Source: Paenibacillus aceti (GTDB taxonomy: Bacteria; Bacillota; Bacilli; Paenibacillales; Paenibacillaceae). From it: DNA of 64,000 nucleotides. Below, one piece after another: positions 46,947 through 56,800 of the stretch. Made by a program: the position numbers and the translations under genes. The stretch spans positions 1,711,346-1,775,345 of the forward strand of contig NZ_KZ987724.1 in the NCBI RefSeq assembly GCF_003614185.1, read 5' to 3'. Position 1 is the first letter of the stretch. The number at the start of each line of letters is the position of its first letter. The notes under the pieces are model-generated. The model made no database searches and was not told the origin of the DNA. It worked only from the letters and a program-made list of their open reading frames with translations.

Positions 46947-48458
46947 TCATTTCCTGCCTGAGAGCCAGAACCCGCGCTTCAGCGGACGCAGCACTTGAGG
47001 CAGCACCTCACTGCATACCTGCAATAACGCCATTTCGATCGCTTGCCCGGGGGAGAAGGGATTGCTCTCAGCCGGCAAAGCATACACCTGCTTCGTCCCC
47101 AGCCTCCTCTGCAGCCTGCCGATATCTGCGGCAGAAGCGAGCGGGAGACAATAAATCGGCGGTCGCTTGCTCTGCCCCAATGTCTCTGCAGCGAACATCT
47201 CCAGCTCATCGATCTTCCACACGGTTGCCGAACCGACTAATATCGCCAGGTCAGCTCTGACGAATTCCTCCAGCAGATCCTTACGCTTGCCCGCGCCAAG
47301 ATCACAAATCATATAAGTGTAGTTCTCGGCGAACAAATCAAGCAGTTCAACCCGCGAGCTGGTTCTAATATAGTCGACCCCCTCGATCCGGTTGCGCTGA
47401 TAATGCGATGACTTGGCTGGCCTGCTCCCTAGCTCCAGCCTATGAAAAATTCGTTCGAATGCAGTTGCCCGTGGATCCAGCTCCAACACAGCCACTCTTC
47501 GCGAATATCTAACCAAGGAATGGGCCATCGCTATCGCCGCATGCGTCGTACCCACTCCCGGGCCTGCACCCATCAATGCGATCACAATCGAGCGCCCGGG
47601 AACGAATATGCCTCCCTCTTCGGCCCGGTCTCTATCCTTAGATTTAACACTCCCAAGCGACCGCTGCTCAATCAACTTGGCCAGTACAGTCCCAGCCTCC
47701 TGCGCGGATTGAAACCTATCTTCAGGGCTGCTCCTCAACAACCTCTCAATTACAGGACCGAGGAGCGAGAAGCCCTTCTTGTCTAGCCACTGCTTGGCCT
47801 CGGTCGTATACTCTGTATATTGGAATTTCGTAGCCAAATATAATAACACCGCGCCAAGGGAGTACAAATCTGCACGTCCATCACTCTGACGTCCGCCATA
47901 CTGCTCAGGCGCCGCAAACCCGATCGTTCCCAGCTTCACGGTATCATCATCCCTATCGAACTTGAATTTTCTAGCGACACCAAAGTCTACTAGCCGGATC
48001 TCACCCTTAGTATCGATCAGCAGATTGGATGGCTTCAAATCGCGATGGATAATCGGCGGTTGCCGTGTATGCAAATAGTGCAGCCCTTCACAGATCTGTA
48101 CCCCCATCCCGATCAGCATCTCCGGCTTCAAGCTCCGTCCAAGCTGGCGAACATATTGATCCAGATGAATCCCCTCGATGTAATCCATGACAAGATAGGA
48201 GCAGCCCTCCGAGGACCAGTAATCCACAATGCGCGGCAGGCGATGGTGATTCATCGCAATAAGCAGCGCCGCTTCCTCCTCCAATTGTGCCTCTAATGGG
48301 GCACTTGCTGTCGTCACTTTGACCGCCCATCGTTTGCCTGGAAGCTTCATATCGGCGGCCAGATAGACATAGCTCATCCCGCCCCGCCCAATCAAGCGTT
48401 CGATCCGATACCGCCCCGCGATCACCTCTCCTTGAGTCAGCACTGCGATATGCGGCAA
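46947..48458 (-). CDS. Ser/Thr protein kinase fused to CpaE/MinD-like domain
   Basis: 503 aa, TTG start 48458 after AAAGGAGGG (7 nt). Residues 12-265: Hanks-type kinase with the glycine loop IGRGGMSYVY (23-32), K47 of AVKV, HRDLKPSN (138-145), DFG (158-160) and APEQ (184-187), so it should be active. Residues 290-490: MinD/CpaE-like domain with a deviant Walker A GAGPGVGTTH (297-306), lacking the lysine. No membrane helix or PASTA sensor. As first gene of the Tad-like operon it may control the machine by phosphorylation. I know of no named family with this fusion. Confidence 0.88.
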   Translation of the reverse strand: MPHIAVLTQGEVIAGRYRIERLIGRGGMSYVYLAADMKLPGKRWAVKVTTASAPLEAQLEEEAALLIAMNHHRLPRIVDYWSSEGCSYLVMDYIEGIHLDQYVRQLGRSLKPEMLIGMGVQICEGLHYLHTRQPPIIHRDLKPSNLLIDTKGEIRLVDFGVARKFKFDRDDDTVKLGTIGFAAPEQYGGRQSDGRADLYSLGAVLLYLATKFQYTEYTTEAKQWLDKKGFSLLGPVIERLLRSSPEDRFQSAQEAGTVLAKLIEQRSLGSVKSKDRDRAEEGGIFVPGRSIVIALMGAGPGVGTTHAAIAMAHSLVRYSRRVAVLELDPRATAFERIFHRLELGSRPAKSSHYQRNRIEGVDYIRTSSRVELLDLFAENYTYMICDLGAGKRKDLLEEFVRADLAILVGSATVWKIDELEMFAAETLGQSKRPPIYCLPLASAADIGRLQRRLGTKQVYALPAESNPFSPGQAIEMALLQVCSEVLPQVLRPLKRGFWLSGRK

Positions 48459-48480
48459 TCCATTCCCTCCTTTGCAACGC

Positions 48481-48540
48481 AAAAAGGGAAAGCCCACGTC
48501 CAGCCCGGAATAACCGAGACTAAACGGGATGCTTTCCCAT
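48481..48540 (-). terminator. Terminator of the DNA-repair operon
   Basis: Minus-strand GGGAAAGC ... GCTTTCCC-type stem (48538-48531 with 48493-48486) with a smaller inner CCCG/CGGG stem, then TTTTT, just before the Tad-like operon. Confidence 0.8.
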
Positions 48541-48625
48541 TGGTTGTTTTGTATAATTTTGGAATCAGTATACCATATTTCAGCAGAATGTAAAGCTATA
48601 TTTTCTAAAAATATAATTCATTCCG

Positions 48626-49699
48626 TTAATATTTAATCATATATAGAGTGATCTCATCACGGTTATGGAACAGCTGCTTAGCCCGCTGTACCTGCATTTG
48701 TGCCGCTTCGAACAACGAGATTACTTCTCCAATTAACGCCATCGGTTTCTTGCTCATCAGCTTTACAGTAACGACCGCTGTTCCGCCAGGAACGAGGGCA
48801 TACAGCAAATCGATAACCATTTTGGCCGTCTGCTTCGGACTCCAGCTCATATCACATACGAGCAAATCGAACTGTCCTTCCCGGAACTTAACGCTATCCG
48901 CGTTCTTCCGTATATGGGTCAATTGGGGAGAGGCCAGCACCGACGGATGCATCTTGGCCGGATCAACTGCAGTCACCTTAAGTCCGCGTTCGAGCAGGAA
49001 GGAGGACCAACCTCCGGGAGCAGCACCGATATCAAGTGCCTCATGAAAGGCTGCAAAATCGATACCAAAGACCGCTTCCGCCTCCAGCAGCTTGAATTTT
49101 GCCCGTGAAATCTGGCCTTCCTCGCGCTGAAAGCGAATCGCACCGCCACTCCAGTCCGATAAATTCTGCTGCGGAGTGGAGATCCCCGCCAGAACGGAAT
49201 CCTTGCTGGCAAATACGGAAATAATCCAATCGGCATCTCTGACGACAAACTCAGCCCCGGAATCCCCCAGTCTCGTTTGCAACATATCCCTTAGCGCCGA
49301 CGCGCTCTCCTGCCATAAAGAAGCCTCAGACTTGCGCGGTTGGATCGCAATCTTGGCCCCATTTAACCGCCCATCCTCCAAAATAAAGCGGACAAGCCCA
49401 TCAACCCAGACTTGATCCTGAGCGGCTTCATTCTCCACCCACTGCCACTGCACCGGGAACATATGCCGCAGAAACCTCGGCTCGGCCAGGCCTAATCGTC
49501 TCTCGATCTCATCGGACTCCTGCGGTAAGGTGACTAGCAATACCTCACCAGGAATAAGAACCGTACTCTTAACCGATCCGAATAATCTGCGTAATTCCTC
49601 CTGAGCATAAGGGGCGAATCCATGGTTCGCAGTACAAATATATTTTGCAGACATTTCGCCTTGAGCCTCTGCTGTATTCTCTTCTATGTGAATATTCAA
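48626..49699 (-). CDS. FtsJ/RlmM-like SAM-dependent RNA methyltransferase
   Basis: About 357 aa. An N-terminal domain (TANHGFAPYAQEELRRLF, THUMP-like) leads to an FtsJ-type fold with SAM motif LDIGAAPGGWSSFLLERG near 235 and catalytic-region VCDMSWSP. RlmM in E. coli 2'-O-methylates 23S rRNA C2498; this may be the Bacillota analogue. The TTG at 49699 is chosen (GAGAGG 9 nt upstream); the ATG at 49654 is a fair alternative. Confidence 0.8.
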   Translation of the reverse strand: MNIHIEENTAEAQGEMSAKYICTANHGFAPYAQEELRRLFGSVKSTVLIPGEVLLVTLPQESDEIERRLGLAEPRFLRHMFPVQWQWVENEAAQDQVWVDGLVRFILEDGRLNGAKIAIQPRKSEASLWQESASALRDMLQTRLGDSGAEFVVRDADWIISVFASKDSVLAGISTPQQNLSDWSGGAIRFQREEGQISRAKFKLLEAEAVFGIDFAAFHEALDIGAAPGGWSSFLLERGLKVTAVDPAKMHPSVLASPQLTHIRKNADSVKFREGQFDLLVCDMSWSPKQTAKMVIDLLYALVPGGTAVVTVKLMSKKPMALIGEVISLFEAAQMQVQRAKQLFHNRDEITLYMIKY

Positions 49700-49714
49700 T
49701 TTGTGCAACCTCTC

Positions 49715-50068
49715 TTACTTTCCAGCACGTTGCCCTGCCTGACGCGCAATCTCATCCAACCGCTCGAACGGAATCGGGCAATTATGCAGCACGACGTGCT
49801 CCGGTTTATTCTGATATAAAATTTCGTACATGCTCTTCTTGCCACACATACTCGATGTATGCAAATAGATTTCACGCGGATACAGTCCCTCCCGGGCGAT
49901 AGCAGCCGCTACCTCCGTACCTGTCTTCTCATCAGGGCCCATATCATGGTCCAGCGATAGAATATCTACCTCAGCCAAGCGCAGCAGTTCAATACATTCA
50001 TCCACCGAGCGCGCTAATGTAAATCCTTCTGGACATCGTCGGAAATCGTCCATATATACATGAATCAC
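49715..50068 (-). CDS. Cyclic-phosphate-processing receiver-like (cREC) protein
   Basis: 117-aa stand-alone domain: VYMDDFRRCPEGF at the start and ILSLDHDMGPDEKTG mid-protein, then IYLHTSSMCGKKSMYEIL and the end segment PEHVVLHNCPIPFERLDEI. This is the receiver-like fold described as cREC, predicted to act on cyclic-phosphate nucleotide or RNA ends; activity unproven. GTG start 50068 overlaps an ATG-TGA start-stop pair. 15 bp before the RNA methyltransferase gene, which supports an RNA-related role. Confidence 0.75.
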   Translation of the reverse strand: MIHVYMDDFRRCPEGFTLARSVDECIELLRLAEVDILSLDHDMGPDEKTGTEVAAAIAREGLYPREIYLHTSSMCGKKSMYEILYQNKPEHVVLHNCPIPFERLDEIARQAGQRAGK

Positions 50069-50099
50069 ATTCTTCTTCCTTTCTGCTGTTTTTCCAGCA

Positions 50100-50954
50100 C
50101 TAGCTCTCTACCCACCGCCTTACCAGCTCCATATCCTCTTTATGAGTTCCATCCGCTCCAGAAGCGGTCTCTAGTATAAACGGTTTATTCCTGATCGCAT
50201 CTACCTGTAGCAACCGTCTGAATCCTGATTCTCCAATGTATCCTTGCCCGACTCTAGCATGGCGGTCTTTGCGCGAATGAAGCGGGTATCTGGAATCATT
50301 CAGATGAACGACGGACAGAGCCTCCCAGAAGCCAAGCCGCTCCGCCTTAACAGCAAATTCATCATCCTGCGTTCCACGCCACATTCCTGAAGCAAAAGCA
50401 TGGCAAGTATCAAGGCAAAAACCGATCTGCTGCGGAGAATCACAGAGCTTGCGAATTTGCACCATCTCCTCAAGCGTCATTCCCAGATCTCCATGATCTC
50501 CTGCCTGGTTCTCAATCAGCAGCTTCGCTTGACCCTGCCAATTTGCAAGCACTTTATTTATACATTGTATAATATTTTGATAACTTTGTAAGGGGCTTCC
50601 AGTCTTATTTGTGCCAAAATGGACTACAATTCCAATTGAACCGCAGGTCTCGGCGATTTCAAGGTCATTTCGCAGCGATTCTACTACCCGTTGGAACTGC
50701 CCATCTCCACTCTGCGGATCTGAAGCCAGATTACTAGGATAAGGCGTATGGGCCACAGACATGATGTGATTGTTAAGACAAAGCTGGCGGCATATTTCAG
50801 CGTCCCGCGCATCGAATGCCTTGACTGTCAGACTCCGCGGATTTTTGGGAAAATATTGAAAAGCCCCCGCCCCCATCTGCAGCGCAGTTCTAGCAGCGCC
50901 GGAATACCCGGAACGTATACTGAAATGTCCGCCGATCTTAATCTTATCTATCAT
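50100..50954 (-). CDS. nfo: Endonuclease IV
   Basis: 284-aa zinc-dependent AP endonuclease of base-excision repair that nicks 5' of abasic sites. TIM-barrel motifs are visible: GGHFSIRSGYSGA, SVAHTPYPSNLAS, IGIVVHFGTNKTG, IENQAGDHGDLG, GFCLDTCHAFASG, VHLNDSRYPLHSRKDRHARVGQG. These supply the three-metal ligands. It overlaps the DNA glycosylase gene by 11 bp, so AP sites made by the glycosylase and this nuclease are produced together. Confidence 0.95.
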   Translation of the reverse strand: MIDKIKIGGHFSIRSGYSGAARTALQMGAGAFQYFPKNPRSLTVKAFDARDAEICRQLCLNNHIMSVAHTPYPSNLASDPQSGDGQFQRVVESLRNDLEIAETCGSIGIVVHFGTNKTGSPLQSYQNIIQCINKVLANWQGQAKLLIENQAGDHGDLGMTLEEMVQIRKLCDSPQQIGFCLDTCHAFASGMWRGTQDDEFAVKAERLGFWEALSVVHLNDSRYPLHSRKDRHARVGQGYIGESGFRRLLQVDAIRNKPFILETASGADGTHKEDMELVRRWVES

Positions 50955-51762
50955 GCTGACAGCCCGGGCTATAGAATACCTTGCGCCCGCTCATCTCCGT
51001 CTTCACAATCTGATCACCGCAGCGGGAACATCTCTCCCCGCCCCGGTCATAGACCTCGCAAATGTCATTGGACCCACCTGTCAGGGTATCCCCCTTGATG
51101 ACAGGCATCTCCATATATCCTCCGGCCTCCGTCGCCTTAATTAGCACATCACGCATCGCTTGATACAAGCGGGAAAAATCAGCCGCATCGAAGTTCTGCA
51201 GCTTAGCGGAAGGGAGCAGTTCTGCAGCAAAGGCGATTTCATCCGCATAGCAGTTGCCGATCCCGGCGATAATGTCCTGATTGATCAAGGCTGTCTTCAG
51301 GCTGCCACGCCGATTCTGCAGCAGGCTGATGAACCTCTCTTCATCCATTCTCCGCCCAAGCGGCTCTGGACCAAGATGGGATAACGCTTCTTCCGCTTCT
51401 TTGGCGCTGAGGATATGTAAATAACCGAGCCTTAATCCCATGAAATATAGGATAAGATCCTCACCGAAGGTAATCTCGATCTGGGTGTTCCGCTCCGGCC
51501 GATCCTCGGATGAGCCTAAATAAATCAAGCCTCCCAGCATTAAATGCAGCAGGAGACGCCGTCCGTTATCAAGATGGAACAGCAGATGCTTCCCGCGGCG
51601 TTCTATAAACACGACTTGTCTGTCAAGCAGCTCCGAACGGAAAGCCTCCGGCTCCACATTAATCGACTTCTCGCGGTTAACGGTCACGGAAGTGATCGGC
51701 AAATCTAAGATATGCTGTGATAGTTGTACTTTATAATTCTCCATTTCCGGCAATTCCGGCAT
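50944..51762 (-). CDS. Fpg/Nei-family DNA glycosylase
   Basis: 272-aa oxidised-base glycosylase/AP lyase. N-terminal PELPE gives the catalytic Pro2 and Glu3, K58 lies in ERRGKHLLF, and the H2TH region contains NQDIIAGIGNCYADEIAF. The C-terminal zinc-finger is altered: CEVYDRGGERCSRCG keeps two cysteines plus one earlier, while the expected YCPxCQ reads YSPGCQ. Four cysteines still exist, so zinc may be bound with shifted ligands. Part of a HAD-IIA/fpg/nfo/cREC/methyltransferase operon. Confidence 0.9.
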   Translation of the reverse strand: MPELPEMENYKVQLSQHILDLPITSVTVNREKSINVEPEAFRSELLDRQVVFIERRGKHLLFHLDNGRRLLLHLMLGGLIYLGSSEDRPERNTQIEITFGEDLILYFMGLRLGYLHILSAKEAEEALSHLGPEPLGRRMDEERFISLLQNRRGSLKTALINQDIIAGIGNCYADEIAFAAELLPSAKLQNFDAADFSRLYQAMRDVLIKATEAGGYMEMPVIKGDTLTGGSNDICEVYDRGGERCSRCGDQIVKTEMSGRKVFYSPGCQHDR

Positions 51763-51776
51763 GGCTCATCTTCCCT

Positions 51777-52586
51777 TCATTCTATATTCACACACACCAG
51801 CTTGCGAACCTCCTCCAGGTCCCAGCAAATCACATCAGGGCGAATCCCTGCGCTGGCCACATACTTCTCCAAATTATGCTCCGTAGTCACACCGGTTAAA
51901 GTGAGGATCGTACCGCAACCCGCATTGACCCCTGCGGAAATATCGGTGAGCATATTATCTCCAATAACTGCAACTTCTTCATTCCTGAGACCGAGGCGGT
52001 CGATCGCGAACTTCATCAGAATCCCCGATGGCTTGCCGATGACTACCGGTTCACTGCCCGTCGCCGCCTTGATTGCTGCAGCGATCGTCCCCGCTCCCGG
52101 CATTAATCCGTCCTGTGACGGCAGAAGTAGATCGGGATTGGTCAGTACATAGCGAGCTCCACCGGAGATCAGGCGGGCCGCCTTCGTTAATTTCTCATAT
52201 GTAAATGAGCGGTCAATGCCCTGGATAACGACATCTGGATGTTCTTCATCATATTCCACACCCGCTTCACGCAACGCTTCCAGAAGCCCGGTCTCTCCAA
52301 TCGGGGCTACTGTGCTGCCGGGATATTGCTTAGCGATATATTGCGCGGCTGCTACAGCCGATGTACATACTTCAGCTTCCCCAGCCGGAATCCCCATACT
52401 CTGCAGGCTGGCAGCAACCTCAGCCGGTGTACGCGAAGAATTATTCGTGACGAACAGATAGGGAATACCGGCAGCCTGAAGCCCGGTTATCAAGCGATCT
52501 GCACCCGGTATCATACGGCTTCCATGATATAAAGTTCCATCCAAATCTATAAGATAAGCCTTCCAGTCGGCTCTTAATTTGCTCAT
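51777..52586 (-). CDS. HAD-IIA phosphatase (NagD/YutF-like)
   Basis: 269-aa cytoplasmic phosphatase. Motif I DLDGTLYHG near 15-23, motif II VTNNSSRTP, motif III with IGKPSGILMKFA, motif IV GDNMLTDISAGVNAGCGTILTLTGV. The ATG at 52586 is preceded by GAGGAGG. Subfamily IIA enzymes have a large cap; substrates are usually nucleotides or sugar phosphates. First gene of the repair operon, 14 bp before the glycosylase. 52587-52843 holds no recognised gene. Confidence 0.88.
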   Translation of the reverse strand: MSKLRADWKAYLIDLDGTLYHGSRMIPGADRLITGLQAAGIPYLFVTNNSSRTPAEVAASLQSMGIPAGEAEVCTSAVAAAQYIAKQYPGSTVAPIGETGLLEALREAGVEYDEEHPDVVIQGIDRSFTYEKLTKAARLISGGARYVLTNPDLLLPSQDGLMPGAGTIAAAIKAATGSEPVVIGKPSGILMKFAIDRLGLRNEEVAVIGDNMLTDISAGVNAGCGTILTLTGVTTEHNLEKYVASAGIRPDVICWDLEEVRKLVCVNIE

Positions 52587-52843
52587 CGTTTTATCCTCCT
52601 CTGTATCAATAATCATTGTACATGGAAAACAAAAGGACAAGCAAATTTCCGAACATTACGCTGACAAAAAGACCTTTGGCTCCAGGCAGGATTCTGTCAA
52701 AACGTTGCACCAAGCCGTCTGGATGCGTCGAACAAAATCGAAGTGCTGATCTCGGATTTGATGGATATAGCAAACTTTGCAATCGCCTGTCATTTCCTGC
52801 GCTTTCCCGGAAAATAATTAATAAGTGCCTTTATTTCCCGCCC

Positions 52844-53782
52844 TTATTCCTCCCCATCAGCCCGGTTCACCGGATACAGGATATGCTCCCTCGCCAGCTC
52901 GCTATTAGCAAATACTTGCCGCGCTTCAACTAGCAGTTGCTGGAGCTGATCCTCGGATTTATATCTGGAGCTGAAATGGGTGAGATAGAGCTGCTTCGCT
53001 CCCGCTGCTTCAGCTGCCTCTGCAGCCTGCTTCGCGGTGCTATGATGATAATCATATGCCGTCTGGGCCAGTTCATCGAGAAAAGTGGACTCATGAACCA
53101 TTGCATCGGCTCCTTCGGACAGACTGATCGCTGCCGGACAAGGGCGAGTATCGCCCAGAATCGTAACGATCCTCCCTTGCTTTGGACTGCCCAGCACTTC
53201 TTCCGGCTTAATGATTACGCCATCTGGCGCCTCTACGCTCTCGCCCCGCTTAAGCTTGCCATACAGTGGCCCCGGCTTGATTCCATGACTGGACAGCAGC
53301 ACGGAATCGAGCTTGCCCGGCAAATCCTTCTCAACTATGCGATAGCCATAGCTGGCAATCCGATGATCGAGCAGGGCCGACTCGACCCGGAAGGTCTCAT
53401 CCTCAAATAGATGACCGCCTACATGCTCGACGATATCAAGCTGATAATCGATCCGGGACTCGCTGATATTCAGTGAAGTCTTGATATATTGCTTCAACCC
53501 CGTCGGTCCGTATATCGTCAGCGGAGTGTTGCCCCCCTGATAAGCTCGGCTCGATATAAGCCCGGGTAGACCGAAGAGATGATCACCGTGAAGATGGCTA
53601 ATGAAGATCTTCTCCAGCTTGCTAAGCTTCAGAGGAGAGCGAAGAATCTGATGCTGGGTTCCTTCCCCACAATCGAACAGCCAGAAGCTGCGCCGTTCAT
53701 CGAACAAGCGAAGCGCCAGCGATGTTACATTGCGTTCTAATGAAGGAACTCCCGCATTCGTTCCCATGAAGTATAATTCCAT
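52844..53782 (-). CDS. rnz: Ribonuclease Z
   Basis: 312-aa zinc-dependent endonuclease that matures tRNA 3' ends. The metallo-beta-lactamase motif SHLHGDHLFGLPG gives H63, H65, D67 and H68; further ligands are in LLDHRIASYGYR, LGDTRPC and HYHHSTAKQAAE-like HHSTAKQ. The exosite-like region near 150-180 is present. Length is normal. Located after metH on the same strand, separated by a terminator. Confidence 0.95.
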   Translation of the reverse strand: MELYFMGTNAGVPSLERNVTSLALRLFDERRSFWLFDCGEGTQHQILRSPLKLSKLEKIFISHLHGDHLFGLPGLISSRAYQGGNTPLTIYGPTGLKQYIKTSLNISESRIDYQLDIVEHVGGHLFEDETFRVESALLDHRIASYGYRIVEKDLPGKLDSVLLSSHGIKPGPLYGKLKRGESVEAPDGVIIKPEEVLGSPKQGRIVTILGDTRPCPAAISLSEGADAMVHESTFLDELAQTAYDYHHSTAKQAAEAAEAAGAKQLYLTHFSSRYKSEDQLQQLLVEARQVFANSELAREHILYPVNRADGEE

Positions 53783-53821
53783 AACTCTAACCTCCTTAGG
53801 GCAAATGCCCTGCTAATTGCC

Positions 53822-53852
53822 CGAGAACCCTCCGTAAGCCGGAGGGTTCTCG
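53822..53852. terminator. Hairpin terminator of metH
   Basis: CGAGAACCCTCCG, short loop, CGGAGGGTTCTCG, 15 nt after the metH stop; the U-tract is weak (GGGCAATT). Confidence 0.7.
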
Positions 53853-53867
53853 AATTATATTCAATCC

Positions 53868-56800
53868 TTAGGCTTTCTCTACATTGAAGTATTGCGCCTG
53901 AGGATGCGCAAATACCATCGCCGATACAGAAGCCTCCGGCTCCATCATAAATCCTTCCGTCAGCTCCACACCGATATCCTCTGGCTTCATCAGCTCGAAC
54001 AGCGGCCCTTGATCCTCCAGATTCGGGCAAGCCGGATAACCGAAGGATACACGAATCCCTTGATAACGGGCACCATGACGCTGCTTCATCGTCATATCCT
54101 GCGGATCCGGGAAGCCCCATATATCGCGCATAATATGATGCACCCGCTCGGCAAGCGCCTCCGCTGTCTCCAGCGCAACAGATTGCAGCGCATGGGAGCG
54201 CAGATAATCGCCGCTTTCCTTCCATTTCTCAGACAATTCCCGAACTCCCTGACCTGCGGTAACGACAAGGAATCCTACATAATCCATCATACCGCTCTCG
54301 ACCGGCTTAAGGAAATCTGCCAGGCATAAATAAGGTTCTACCCGCTGTCTCGGGAAGCTGAAGGTTTTGAGGACAGTACTGTGATCCTGCGGATCATACA
54401 CTATAATATCATTACCAGACGACTGCGCCGGGAAGAAGCGATACATCGCATTTGCCCGAATAATCCCGTCACGGACCGCATGGCCGAGAATTTCATCCAC
54501 CGTCTCCTTCAGTTGAATGGCCTTGGGATCGCCCTTGGCCAGAAGCTGCTCTACCGAGCCGCGTAGTCCCAGATGATGCCCGAGCAGCATCTGCATATTA
54601 ATATATGGAATAATGTGCTGAACCGGATACTCTCTTAGAATATGACGCTCCAGATCAGGCGGTTGGTATACCGGTACGTCGAGTGATATCTTCGAACGTT
54701 CCACCCGGGTTAACTGCGGCAGCGGGGCTGCTTCGGTTTTTTGGGCGTCGGCTTCTTTCTCCGCTTCCATCTCCAGCCGCATCTTCTCTCGATGCTCCTC
54801 ATTCATCAGCTTATTGGCCAAATCCAGCCCTTCCATCGCATCCTTGGCATAGACGACCATGCCATCATATTCAGGGCGAATCCGCGTACGTGTAAATTTA
54901 CGGGTCAGAGCAGCCCCGCCGACCATAATCGGCACATCGATGCCCGCTCCCCGTAAATCCTGGGCTGTAGTCACCATTTGCTGCGCCGACTTAACGAGCA
55001 GACCGGACAATCCTATCGCATCCGCCTTCTCTTCGCGATAGGCTTCGATAATTCGCTCCGGTGGTACTTTTATACCCAAATTCACGATCTTGTAACCGTT
55101 ATTAGAGAGAATGATCTCCACCAGGTTCTTGCCGATATCGTGGACGTCGCCCTTCACGGTTGCCAGCAGGATTTTCCCTTTGACCGATGTCTCGTTCTTC
55201 TCCATGAAATTCTCCAGGAAAGCAACGGAGGCCTTCATCACCTCTGCACTCTGCAGCACTTCCGCCACAATCAGTTCATTGTTGTTGAACAGGCGTCCAA
55301 CCTCTTCCATACCGGTCATTAACGGCCCGTTAATGATCTCAAGCGCGCTGTACCGGTTCAATGCTTCCTCTAAATCTGGAATCAGGCCTTCCTTTGTGCC
55401 CTCCACAACATAAGATGCGAGTCGCTCCTCCAGCGACAGGTTCACGGTCTTCTCCTTCTTCTCTACCTTCTTGTTGCGGAATGCGGCGACAAATGCGGCT
55501 AATGTCGCATCATTCGTATGATAGATCAGCTCTTCAGCCAATCTGCGTTCTTCTTCTGGAATGGAAGCGTAACGCTCCAGCTTCTCGGTATTGACGATGG
55601 CATAATCGAGCCCTGCCTTCGTACATTCATATAAGAAGACGGAATTCAGCACCTCGCGTCCCGCCTCCGGCAGGCCGAAGGATACGTTACTGATCCCAAG
55701 AACAGTGTGGCATGCAGGCAGCGCCTGCTTAATCAAACGGATCCCCTCAATCGTCTCGCCGGCTGAACCGATATACTGCTCATCCCCTGTACCTACCGGG
55801 AACACCAGTGGGTCAAAAATAATATCCTCCGCAGCAAGCCCATACTTGTTCACGAGCAGATCATGGGAACGTTTGGCGACCTCCAGCTTATCCTCGCGCT
55901 TGATGGCTTGTCCCTTCTCATCGATGGTCCCGACGACGACCGCCGCACCATACTTATGGATCAGCGGGGTCACATGCTCGAATTTTTCTTCACCATCTTC
56001 AAGATTAATGGAGTTAATTATTGACTTTCCCTGACAGTATTTCAAGGCCAATTCCAGCACCTTCGGATCGGTTGTGTCGATCATTAACGGTACCTTCACC
56101 TTTTTGGCCACCAGCCCGAGGAATAGCTTCATATCTTCAGCTTCATCCCGATCCGGGTCCTGGACGCAGACATCGATTACCTGAGCCCCATTCTTCACCT
56201 GAGCACGAGCGATCTCCGACGCTTCCTCATATTTCCCTTCCACGATGAGCCGTTTGAACTTCCGCGAACCGAGTACATTCGTTCTCTCACCGATCATATA
56301 CGGACGATTGTCCGCTTCCACATACACCGGTTCAATACCGGATAATGCAGGTGAATGCTCACCGCTGATAGTCCTAGGCTTATACTGACTCATCTTGTCC
56401 GCCATCGCGGCGATATGAGCGGGCGTCGTTCCGCAGCAGCCGCCAGCGATATTCAGCCAGCCCTGCTCAGCGAATCCGGCCAGCTTCTGAGCCAGGGATT
56501 CCGGTGATTCATGATAATTTCCGTTCTCATCAGGCAATCCTGCATTCGGATAGCAGCTGACGGCTGTTCTGGCCATCTCTGACAATGTTCTGATATGGTC
56601 ACGCATAAATTCCGGTCCGGTAGCACAGTTCAAGCCCACCGAGATCGGCCTTAAATGCTCCAGCGAGATGTAGAAGGATTCAATGTTCTGCCCGGCGAGG
56701 GTTGTACCCATCGGCTCAATCGTCCCTGAAATCATCAGTGGCAGTCTAATTCCCGACTTCTCATAAGCCCGGCTAATTCCGATGCTTCCCGCCTTAACAT

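Noticed and set aside
53737-54225. 162-codon minus-strand frame overlapping the metH end
   Set aside because: Out-of-phase shadow of metH that runs into rnz.
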